Assembly: GCA_947178455.1 (NCBI GenBank)
Contig: CAMWYI010000041.1
Location: 1 to 12,335, forward strand
From: an uncultured Alistipes sp.
Lineage (GTDB): Bacteria; Bacteroidota; Bacteroidia; Bacteroidales; Rikenellaceae
Reading direction: 5' to 3'
DNA: 12,335 bases
A program made the translations under genes and the position numbers. Positions 7,063 to 12,335 of this stretch are shown here, one piece after another. The notes below the pieces were generated by a model that was not told where the DNA came from, ran no database searches, and worked only from the letters and a program-made list of their open reading frames with translations. Positions within the stretch are counted from its first letter, which is position 1. The number at the start of each line of letters is the position of its first letter.

Positions 7063-7110
7063 GCGGCGGACGGTCGGCGAGTTTCGCAAAGTTTCTGCGC
7101 CGTAACCGTT
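7063..7110. repeat. 48-bp repeat shared with spacer A
   Basis: Begins 5 bp after the pdxB stop and matches 4718-4765 at about 41 of 48 positions, both opening with GCGGCGGACGGTCG. The following CCGTTTTTGCGG (7106-7117) occupies the place of the hairpin copy at 4761-4773 but has lost the TTAAGAA core. Confidence 0.7.
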
Positions 7111-7150
7111 TTTGCGGGACGAAGACTGCGGACGGCACGACACGCAAGTG

Positions 7151-7199
7151 GCGGGCCTCCGCGGGCGGAGGCTTCGGCCCGCGCGACGCAAAGCGACGC
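7151..7199. repeat. GC-rich double palindrome (spacer B)
   Basis: Outer arms GCGGG (7151-7155) and CCCGC (7178-7182) enclose CCTCCG-CGGG-CGGAGG (7156-7171). This is followed by GCGACGC-AAA-GCGACGC (7183-7199), a hairpin with one internal A-A mismatch. The block recurs at 12074-12122. It lies between convergent genes (pdxB and the SLOG gene) and could help stop transcription in both directions. Confidence 0.7.
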
Positions 7200-7213
7200 A
7201 TTCTTAAAACGGT

Positions 7214-7267
7214 CAGAGCGCTTCCCGATTTTCCGAAGCCCACCGACTGCCCGTAGCGCTAATAAAA
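7214..7267 (-). repeat. 54-bp module downstream of the SLOG gene hairpin
   Basis: Read on the minus strand, it begins TTTTATTAGCGCTACGGG (18 nt identical to 11984-12001), then 23 nt of partial match, then GGGAAGCGCTCTG (13 nt identical to 12025-12037). About 44 of 54 positions agree and the spacing is the same. It follows the hairpin at 7268-7284 directly. Confidence 0.7.
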
Positions 7268-7284
7268 CCCCGTTCTTAACGGGG
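7268..7284 (-). terminator. TTAAGAA-core hairpin, copy 4, over the SLOG gene stop codon
   Basis: On the minus strand CCCCGTT-AAG-AACGGGG, a perfect 7-bp GC-rich stem followed by TTTTATT, a plausible intrinsic terminator. The TAA stop of the SLOG gene (7276-7278) is formed by the hairpin core. Confidence 0.7.
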
Positions 7285-7755
7285 CGGAATGATAAGGGTC
7301 TTTTTGCGTTCGGCCGACCAATCGTAGAGAGATTCCAATCCGCTGCCGGGCGCGAACTCGGCGAAGATGTTTTCGCGGGCCGTTTCGGCGACGAACCGAT
7401 TGCGCTCCAAGGCGGATTCGCGCGTGTGGGACGTACCGTTGGCCAACGAAACGACCAACAATACCCCCGCGTGGATGAGGCGGGCGACGTCGGGCTCGAA
7501 CCGGCGGAAAAGCGACCGGCCGAGCACCCAAACGACGGGCTGGCGGTAGGTCAGAAAGATGCGGAACAACTCCTGTTCGAGCGGCGAGTGGAAACCGCTC
7601 ACGACGACTTTGTGGGGTTCGGTCAGACAGAGATTTTCGGCCCAGTCGCGGCATGCCGCAGCGGTGAGCGGCGTGACGCGGCGCGAAGCGAAGAACCCGA
7701 CGGAATCGGCGGCCGTCAGCAAGTCGCGATTCCCGATGCAATCCAGAATATCCAT
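7276..7755 (-). CDS. Solo SLOG-domain (DprA/Smf-like Rossmann) protein, function unknown
   Basis: A 159-residue protein that looks like the Rossmann core of DprA without its N-terminal helical and C-terminal winged-helix parts. GFFASRR (20-26) sits where DprA has VVGTRE. VVSGFHSPLEQ (51-61) corresponds to the SGLAFGIDAAAH loop. PVVWVLGRSL (73-82) corresponds to the next core strand. ESALERNRFVAE (113-124) corresponds to the ARNRIIAGLS segment that follows the phosphate-binding region. The glycine-rich nucleotide loop is altered (GFHSPLEQ), so ligand and activity are unknown; binding a nucleotide or nucleic acid is inferred from the fold family only. The ATG start is reasonable, with no clear promoter upstream. 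The gene is convergent with pdxB and its stop codon lies inside a repeat hairpin. A full DprA is encoded 2.3 kb away on the other strand. Confidence 0.75.
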   Translation of the reverse strand: MDILDCIGNRDLLTAADSVGFFASRRVTPLTAAACRDWAENLCLTEPHKVVVSGFHSPLEQELFRIFLTYRQPVVWVLGRSLFRRFEPDVARLIHAGVLLVVSLANGTSHTRESALERNRFVAETARENIFAEFAPGSGLESLYDWSAERKKTLIIPPR

Positions 7756-7810
7756 AAAAAACAGCGTAGGTTGTCATGCTTCCTACCCCGCCCCAAGGCC
7801 TTCGCTGCCC

Positions 7811-7911
7811 CATAATGGAATAGTAACACGGACAGCCCACGCCAGAACGCAGCATTGCACGGAGCAATACGCACGCTCGGTGGACGCCCTTTTACTAATT
7901 CTTCCATTATG
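7811..7911. repeat. Imperfect inverted repeat enclosing 65 bp
   Basis: CATAATGGAA-TAGTAA (7811-7826) pairs with TTAC-TAATTC-TTCCATTATG (7892-7911): 10 bp perfect, a 4-nt one-sided bulge, then 6 bp. The enclosed 65 bp contain a small ATTGC-ACGGA-GCAAT hairpin. It could be a structured RNA in the leader of the SLOG gene or a small mobile-element remnant. No target-site duplication is visible. Confidence 0.5.
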
Positions 7912-7980
7912 CTCAAAGTTGCGAAGTTTGGGACGGAAGAAAACGTAAATAAAAACGTCTACTTGTATGTACTAAAAAAT

Positions 7981-7999
7981 TTCCGCAACGCGTGCGGAA
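7981..7999. repeat. Palindrome upstream of the fbp promoter
   Basis: TTCCGCA-ACGCG-TGCGGAA, a perfect 7-bp stem in an AT-rich region about 50 bp before the fbp -7 box. On the minus strand it is followed by ATTTTTTAG, so it could be a terminator for leftward transcription; it could equally be a protein-binding site. Confidence 0.5.
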
Positions 8000-8046
8000 C
8001 TGGAACAAAATTAGTAAAAAATTTTCATACCCAAAGGAATAATGTT

Positions 8047-8054
8047 TAATTTTG
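8047..8054 (+). promoter_or_regulatory. Probable promoter -7 box of the fbp-dprA-tatD operon
   Basis: TAATTTTG matches TAnnTTTG perfectly, 28 nt before the fbp start, giving a leader of about 20 nt. A weak -33-like TTTTC (8022-8026) lies 20 nt upstream. The surrounding sequence is strongly AT-rich compared with the genes. Confidence 0.6.
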
Positions 8055-8082
8055 AATTTCAATCACCAAATACGCTCTGCAC

Positions 8083-10080
8083 ATGACACACGCTTCGCAT
8101 ACCGCCGACCTCTGCACGGCCGACGAACTGAAATACCTCGACCTGCTGGCCCGCCGTTTTCCGACCATCGCCGATGCCGCGACCGAAGTGGTCAACCTCG
8201 AAGCCATCCTGAACCTGCCGAAAGGCACGGAACACTTCCTGACCGACCTGCACGGCGAATCGGAGGCCTTTCAACACGTGCTGAAAAACGCGTCGGGGGT
8301 CATCCGGCAGAAAATCGACGAATTGTTCGGCCATACGCTGCGCGAGTCCGAAAAACGCGACCTCTGCACGCTGATTTACTACCCCGAAGAGAAACTCGAA
8401 CGGGTCAAACGCCACGAGGAGGAGCTCGACGACTGGTACCGCATCACGATGAATCAGCTGGTGGAAGTGTGCCGCTATGTGTCGACCAAATACACCCGCT
8501 CGAAAGTTTACAAGGCCCTGCCCGCCGATTTTTCGTACATCATCCAAGAGCTGCTGCACGAATCCGGTTCGCGCGACATGCCCAACAAGCAGGACTATTT
8601 CAACGCTATTCTGCAATCGGTCATCGAGGTCGACCGCGCCGATGAGTTCATCGCCGCTATCAGCCACGTCATTCAGCAGCTGACCGTCGACCGGCTGCAC
8701 ATCATCGGCGACGTGTTCGACCGAGGGCCCGGCCCGCACCGGATTTTGGATACGCTGCTCACGTACCACAAGGTCGACATTCAGTGGGGCAATCACGATG
8801 TGCTGTGGATGGGTGCGGCGGCGGGCAACGAGGCGTCGCTGGCCAACGTCGTGCGTATTTCGGCACGGTATGCCAATCTCGATGTGCTGGAAAACGGTTA
8901 CGGCATCAACCTGCTGCCGCTGGCGCGGCTGGCGATGGAGGTCTACGGCGACGACCCCTGCACGCGGTTCGCGCCGCGCATGTTGCAGGACAGCCGGCTC
9001 GACGAACGCGATGCGCGGCTGACGGCCCAAATGCACAAAGCGGTGACGGTGATTCAGTTCAAGCTGGAAGGGCAGCTGATTCGTCGGCATCCCGAATACG
9101 CGATGGACGACCGGCTGCTGTTGGACAAAATGGATTTGCAGCGGGGAACGGTGCGCGTGGGCGGCGAGGTCTATGCGCTGAACGATACGTTCTTCCCGAC
9201 GGTCGACCCTGCGGACCCTTACCGGCTGACGGACGACGAAAACGAAGTGGTGCAGCAACTGCGCATGGCGTTCCGCAACAGCGAAAAGTTGCAGAAGCAC
9301 GTGCGGTTTCTGTACAGCAAGGGTAGCCTCTATTTGGTGCTGAACTCCAATCTGCTCTACCACGCGTCGATTCCGATGAATGCCGACGGCACGTTCAAGG
9401 AGGTGTCGGTGTGCGGCAAGGTGCGCGCGGGGCGCGAACTGCTCGACCGTGTAGACCGGCTGGCGCGCGAAGCCTATTTCGGCCGCAAGGGGTCGGAACG
9501 CCGCCGCGAAGCGTTGGATTACATGTGGTATTTGTGGTGCGGGACGGATTCGCCGTTGTTCGACAAGGACAAAATGGCGGCGTTCGAGGCCTATTTCGTG
9601 GACGACAAACAGGCCTGCGCCGAGTGCAAGGGGGCCTACTACACCCACATGGAAGACCCCGCGACGTGTGCGATGATTCTGCGTGCGTTCGGGCTCGACC
9701 CCGCGACGTCGCACATCATTTCGGGCCACATACCGGTGCGAAGCGGCAGAGGCGAAAGCCCGATCAAGGCGGGCGGACGGCTGCTGATGATCGACGGCGG
9801 ATTCTCGAAAGCCTACCAGTCGGAGACGGGCATCGCGGGCTACACGCTGATTTACAACTCGCACGGGTTGCAGCTGGTGCAACACCAGCCGTTCGAGTCG
9901 CGGCGGCGGGCTATCGAGGAGGGGCTGGACATCCTGTCGACGAAGTTCGTGGTCGAAGCGACCGCCTCGCGGCTGACCGTGCGCGATACGACGGTAGGCA
10001 AGGAGTTGCAGGTGCAAATCGAAGACCTCAAACGACTGCTGGCCGCCTATCGGAGCGGTGTGATTAAAGAACGGAAATGA
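8083..10080 (+). CDS. fbp: Fructose-1,6-bisphosphatase, class III
   Basis: Cytoplasmic gluconeogenic phosphatase converting fructose 1,6-bisphosphate to fructose 6-phosphate. The 665 residues match the large class III type known from Bacillus (about 670) and unlike the 330-residue E. coli enzyme. It carries calcineurin-like metallophosphatase motifs: TDLHGE (54-59), GDVFDRGPGPHR (209-220), QWGNHD (234-239), then SGHIPV (547-552) and MIDGGF (569-574). Metal-binding Asp and His residues are present in all of them. MTHASHT is the only sensible start after the -7 box at 8047. The TGA stop overlaps the dprA ATG (ATGA), so the two genes are likely translationally coupled. Class III enzymes are typically controlled allosterically; nothing in the sequence indicates how this one is regulated. 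Confidence 0.97.
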   Translation: MTHASHTADLCTADELKYLDLLARRFPTIADAATEVVNLEAILNLPKGTEHFLTDLHGESEAFQHVLKNASGVIRQKIDELFGHTLRESEKRDLCTLIYYPEEKLERVKRHEEELDDWYRITMNQLVEVCRYVSTKYTRSKVYKALPADFSYIIQELLHESGSRDMPNKQDYFNAILQSVIEVDRADEFIAAISHVIQQLTVDRLHIIGDVFDRGPGPHRILDTLLTYHKVDIQWGNHDVLWMGAAAGNEASLANVVRISARYANLDVLENGYGINLLPLARLAMEVYGDDPCTRFAPRMLQDSRLDERDARLTAQMHKAVTVIQFKLEGQLIRRHPEYAMDDRLLLDKMDLQRGTVRVGGEVYALNDTFFPTVDPADPYRLTDDENEVVQQLRMAFRNSEKLQKHVRFLYSKGSLYLVLNSNLLYHASIPMNADGTFKEVSVCGKVRAGRELLDRVDRLAREAYFGRKGSERRREALDYMWYLWCGTDSPLFDKDKMAAFEAYFVDDKQACAECKGAYYTHMEDPATCAMILRAFGLDPATSHIISGHIPVRSGRGESPIKAGGRLLMIDGGFSKAYQSETGIAGYTLIYNSHGLQLVQHQPFESRRRAIEEGLDILSTKFVVEATASRLTVRDTTVGKELQVQIEDLKRLLAAYRSGVIKERK

Positions 10081-11198
10081 GATACGAATCGAACGGGGTG
10101 CTCGAAGCGGTTGCTTTGTCGATGATTCCGGGTATCGGGGTCAAGGGGGCCGTGCATCTGCTGGACGTGTTCGGCGATGCGCGGGCTGTGTTCGATGCTT
10201 CGCCGGACGAGCTGACCGGCCGCGCCGAATTGCGGCCCGACCTCGCACGGGCCGTCGTGCGCCGTGAAGGGTTCGGGCGGGCGGAAAAAGAGCTGGCCTA
10301 CTGTCGGCGGCATGGACTGACGGTGATAGCTTCGACCGATGCGGCCTATCCGCCGCTGCTGCGCGAAATTCCCGATTACCCGCCGGTACTCTATGTGGCG
10401 GGCAATGTCGAGGCGCTGGCGCGGCGGTGTTTGTCGGTGGTGGGCACGCGCGAAGCGACTTCTTACGGGCAAGTGGTGTGCAACCGGCTGGTCGAGGGAT
10501 TGGCGGAACGTGTCCCCGACCTTTGCATCGTGAGCGGGCTGGCGTTCGGAATTGACGCGGCGGCCCACCGCGCGGCACTCGCGGCCGAAGTGCCGACCGT
10601 TGCAGTGCTGGCGAATGCGCTGCCCGAAGTGGTGCCCTCGCAACATACGGCACTGGCCCGCGACATCGTGGCGCATGGCGGTGCGCTGGTGTCGGAAACC
10701 CATTCGCAGATGCCGCAGAAAGGTACGGGCTATCTGGCCCGCAACCGCATCATCGCGGGATTGAGCGCGGGATGCGTGGTGGTCGAATCGGCCGAAAACG
10801 GCGGTTCGCTCCATACGGCGGCGTGTGCCGATGATTATCATCGGACGGTCATGGCCGTTCCGGGCCGCATCACGGACACGGCGTCGCGCGGAACGAATCA
10901 CTTGATATACAGCCACAAGGCACAACTCGTGCAGTCGGCAGGCGACATCATCCGCGAATTGCTGTGGGACATCGGCCCCGATGCCGCCGCCCTCCGTCCG
11001 CAACCCGCGACCGAGCCGCTGACCCCCGACGAAGCGCGTCTGCTGGCTTGTTTTCCCGATTCCGACCCCGTGCCGGTCGAGGCGTTGGGCCGTGCGAGCG
11101 GATTCGACCTCGGCACGCTGACCGCGCTACTCGTGGGGCTCGAACTGGCGGGAGCCGTGCGGCAACTACAAGGAAACCGCTATGTAAAAATCCGTTGA
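10077..11198 (+). CDS. dprA: DNA-processing protein DprA
   Basis: Binds incoming single-stranded DNA and loads RecA in natural transformation; widely conserved, including in species not known to be competent. 373 residues. N-terminal helical region (1-100, with SMIPGIGVKGAVHLLDVFG of helix-hairpin-helix type near 15-33). Rossmann core with SVVGTREAT (120-128), SGLAFGIDAAAH (153-164), ARNRIIAGLS (221-230), ESAENGGSLHTA (237-248) and PGRITDTASRGTNHLI (262-277). The C-terminal winged-helix-like domain (about 305-373, LTPDEARLLACF to VRQLQGNRYVKIR) is of the DML1 type. All usual DprA parts are present. It starts within the fbp stop (ATGA) and ends 2 bp before tatD. Confidence 0.97.
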   Translation: MRYESNGVLEAVALSMIPGIGVKGAVHLLDVFGDARAVFDASPDELTGRAELRPDLARAVVRREGFGRAEKELAYCRRHGLTVIASTDAAYPPLLREIPDYPPVLYVAGNVEALARRCLSVVGTREATSYGQVVCNRLVEGLAERVPDLCIVSGLAFGIDAAAHRAALAAEVPTVAVLANALPEVVPSQHTALARDIVAHGGALVSETHSQMPQKGTGYLARNRIIAGLSAGCVVVESAENGGSLHTAACADDYHRTVMAVPGRITDTASRGTNHLIYSHKAQLVQSAGDIIRELLWDIGPDAAALRPQPATEPLTPDEARLLACFPDSDPVPVEALGRASGFDLGTLTALLVGLELAGAVRQLQGNRYVKIR

Positions 11199-11200
11199 CG

Positions 11201-11992
11201 ATGAACCTGATAGATACCCATTCGCATCTTTATGACGAGGCGTTCGATGCCGACCGCGAAACGGTTTTTGTGCGGGCCGTCGAGGCGGGCGTAGAACGGC
11301 AGCTGCTGCCAGCTATCGATTCGGAGAGCCACGAGCGGCTGTTCGACTTGTGCCGACGGTACCCCGACCGCTGTTTTCCCATGATGGGGTTGCATCCCAC
11401 CTCGATTAACGACAATCCGCGTTGGCGCGAGGAACTGGCCCTCGTGGAGCGTTATCTGGCTGCGCCGCCCGAAGGCATCGCCCGCTGGTATGCGATAGGC
11501 GAAATCGGGCTGGATTTGTATTGGAGCCGCGACGCGCAGGCGGAACAAGTCGAAGCGTTCCGCCGTCAAATCGACCTGTCACTGGTCTATGGGCTGCCGA
11601 TTGCCGTCCATGTGCGCGATGCGTGGCCCGAAACGCTGGACGTGATGCGGGCCTATCGCGGGCGCGGAGTGCGCGGGGTGTTCCATGCCTTTTCGGGCGG
11701 GCCGGAAGTCTACCGCGAACTGCGGACGCTGGGCGAATTTTGTTTCGGCATCGGCGGGGCGGTGACGTTCAAGAAAAGCCAGCAGGCGAATACGGTGCGC
11801 GAAATGGAGCTGGGCGACATGGTGCTGGAAACGGACTGCCCCTATCTGACGCCGGTTCCGCATCGCGGTGAACGCAACGAACCGGCCTATGTACGGCTGG
11901 TATGCGAAAAAGTCGCCGAACTCAAAGGCCTCACGCCCGAAGAGGTTGCAACTGCGACCACCTTGACAGCTTTAAGAAAGCTGTTTTATTAG
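11201..11992 (+). CDS. tatD: TatD-family metal-dependent deoxyribonuclease
   Basis: TIM-barrel metallohydrolase of the TatD DNase family, associated with 3'-5' exonuclease activity in DNA repair and quality control; cytoplasmic. 263 residues, the usual length. Metal ligands: DTHSHL (His7, His9), GEIGLD (Glu101), HVRD (His137), FHAFSGG (His162) and ETDCPYLTP (Asp212), followed by HRGERNEP (221-228). The ATG at 11201, 2 bp after the dprA stop, gives MNLIDTHSHL; longer in-frame starts lie inside dprA and are rejected. The final residues (TALRKLFY) are coded by a member of the intergenic hairpin family and the TAG stop lies within its conserved tail. ALRKLF-type endings occur in TatD proteins generally, so the overlap may be a coincidence of sequence. 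Confidence 0.95.
   Translation: MNLIDTHSHLYDEAFDADRETVFVRAVEAGVERQLLPAIDSESHERLFDLCRRYPDRCFPMMGLHPTSINDNPRWREELALVERYLAAPPEGIARWYAIGEIGLDLYWSRDAQAEQVEAFRRQIDLSLVYGLPIAVHVRDAWPETLDVMRAYRGRGVRGVFHAFSGGPEVYRELRTLGEFCFGIGGAVTFKKSQQANTVREMELGDMVLETDCPYLTPVPHRGERNEPAYVRLVCEKVAELKGLTPEEVATATTLTALRKLFY
11966..11984 (+). terminator. TTAAGAA-core hairpin, copy 5, at the 3' end of tatD
   Basis: ACAGCTTT-AAG-AAAGCTGT, a perfect 8-bp stem with AAG loop, followed by TTTATTAG, the shape of an intrinsic terminator for the fbp-dprA-tatD transcript. It lies wholly within the tatD reading frame, 8 nt before the end of the stop codon. Confidence 0.65.
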
Positions 11993-12037
11993 CGCTACGG
12001 GGAGACGTTTTGCTTCTGATGGTTGGGAAGCGCTCTG
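11984..12037 (+). repeat. 54-bp module downstream of tatD
   Basis: Starts TTTTATTAGCGCTACGGG and ends GGGAAGCGCTCTG, agreeing with 7214-7267 (read on the minus strand) at about 44 of 54 positions with no gap. The tatD stop codon is inside it. Confidence 0.7.
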
Positions 12038-12073
12038 TCCGAAGCGGGCCGGAGACTGCGAAGGACGCCAACG

Positions 12074-12122
12074 GCGGGCCTTCGCGGGCGAAGGCTGCGG
12101 CCCGCGCAACGCAAAGCGTTGC
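12074..12122. repeat. GC-rich double palindrome (spacer C)
   Basis: GCGGG (12074-12078) pairs with CCCGC (12101-12105), enclosing CCTTCG-CGGG-CGAAGG (12079-12094). Then comes GCAACGC-AAA-GCGTTGC (12106-12122), a perfect 7-bp hairpin followed by TTTTATTC, terminator-like on the plus strand. It is the counterpart of 7151-7199; two stem positions differ there and both changes keep pairing. Confidence 0.7.
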
Positions 12123-12184
12123 TTTTATTCGGTGATAGCGCAACTGACCGTCTGAAACAAGAGAACGGTCTATCGCGCTTAAAT

Positions 12185-12201
12185 CGGTTTTCTTAAAACC
12201 G
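12185..12201 (-). repeat. TTAAGAA-core hairpin, copy 6
   Basis: On the minus strand CGGTTTT-AAG-AAAACCG, a perfect 7-bp stem, followed by ATTTAAGCGCGATAGACCGT. No gene is known to end here; it faces the tatD-side copy, so spacer C is bounded by two opposed hairpins. Confidence 0.65.
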
Positions 12202-12226
12202 CACTTTTTGTTCCGGCAAAAAGTGC
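12201..12226. repeat. Strong hairpin GCACTTTTTG/CAAAAAGTGC
   Basis: A perfect 10-bp inverted repeat with a 6-nt TTCCGG loop, directly abutting copy 6 of the TTAAGAA family. The stem has a poly-T/poly-A core but no U-tract afterwards, so it does not look like a standard terminator. Confidence 0.65.
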
Positions 12227-12335
12227 CCAAAAACCTCTCCGACGATGTCTCTGCGTACTCGTGCGGCCTAACGCTGGCTTCGGGCGCCTAACGCGGGTTT
12301 GCAAGCAAACCGGCCCCTCCGCCGGGCGCTTTTAG
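12227..12335. other. Spacer end without a recognised gene
   Basis: No supported coding sequence. It holds the 9-bp direct repeat GCCTAACGC (12266-12274 and 12286-12294) and a 7-bp hairpin GGTTTGC-AA-GCAAACC (12296-12311). It looks like the edge of another intergenic element cut by the window. Confidence 0.4.

Larger units (their letters stand above)
7756..8082. other. Gene-poor spacer upstream of fbp and the SLOG gene
   Basis: 327 bp without a supported gene. The left half is GC-rich and holds an imperfect inverted repeat (7811-7911). The right half is AT-rich, with a perfect palindrome (7981-7999) and the fbp -7 box (8047-8054). A 66-codon minus-strand frame starting at 7916 crosses the inverted repeat and runs into the SLOG gene in another frame; it has no recognisable features and I do not annotate it. 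Confidence 0.6.

Noticed and set aside
7716..7916. 66-codon minus-strand frame upstream of the SLOG gene
   Set aside because: It crosses an inverted repeat and overlaps the SLOG gene in another frame, with no recognisable domain or promoter. Not supportable, though not fully excluded.
8059..10017. A 652-codon open frame antisense to fbp
   Set aside because: A His/Arg/Val-rich translation typical of antisense frames; fbp is clearly the real gene on the other strand.
10964..11200. 79-codon N-terminal extension of tatD
   Set aside because: It lies inside dprA and is Arg/Pro-rich. TatD proteins begin just before the HxH motif, as from the ATG at 11201.
11931..12230. 99-codon minus-strand frame across spacer C
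   Set aside because: Its sequence is the translation of the repeat modules (hairpin, tail and GC palindrome) and the tatD 3' end. Similar short frames across spacer B share the same translated repeat, so it reflects DNA repeats, not a protein.

Overview
The window looks like chromosome from a GC-rich member of the Bacteroidales, most like Alistipes/Rikenellaceae. This is an inference from four things: GC-rich coding sequence; Bacteroidetes-type -7 boxes (TAnnTTTG) and no Shine-Dalgarno motifs that stand out; FKBP-type lipoproteins with an N-terminal helical domain; and a roughly 665-residue class III (Firmicutes/Bacteroides-type) fructose-1,6-bisphosphatase. The nine recognisable genes are intact and mostly housekeeping. 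No IS element, phage gene, CRISPR array, tRNA or rRNA was seen.

Layout. Positions 1-4679 carry a minus-strand block reading nhaA, a small FKBP-like lipoprotein, a large FKBP-type PPIase lipoprotein, then pgk, closed by a bidirectional terminator at 1-30. nhaA and the small FKBP overlap by 4 bp (ATGA). A second promoter probably sits ahead of the large FKBP gene. Positions 4680-4962 are a repeat-rich spacer. A ureohydrolase (agmatinase/arginase fold, minus) and pdxB (plus, vitamin B6 synthesis) diverge from a 62-bp spacer. pdxB converges on a solo SLOG/DprA-like gene (minus) across a second repeat spacer (7059-7275). A spacer of about 330 bp (7756-8082) precedes a tight plus-strand operon fbp-dprA-tatD: ATGA overlap, then a 2-bp gap. 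A third repeat spacer (11993-12335) ends the window.

The most unusual content is in the three repeat spacers. They share a mosaic family of short elements. Its hallmark is a hairpin with a TTAAGAA core whose stems differ between copies but stay self-complementary; six clear copies occur in about 7.5 kb. At three loci the hairpin lies in the last codons or over the stop codon of a gene (ureohydrolase, SLOG protein, TatD), so the element is both C-terminal coding sequence and a probable terminator. Two copies are followed by a 54-bp module matching at about 44 positions. A GC-rich double palindrome occurs in two spacers with paired stem substitutions. This resembles REP/BIME families but I do not recognise it as a named one.

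Functionally, pgk and fbp belong to glycolysis/gluconeogenesis, pdxB to pyridoxal phosphate synthesis, nhaA to sodium/pH homeostasis, the FKBPs to envelope protein folding, and dprA/tatD to DNA processing and DNA quality control.
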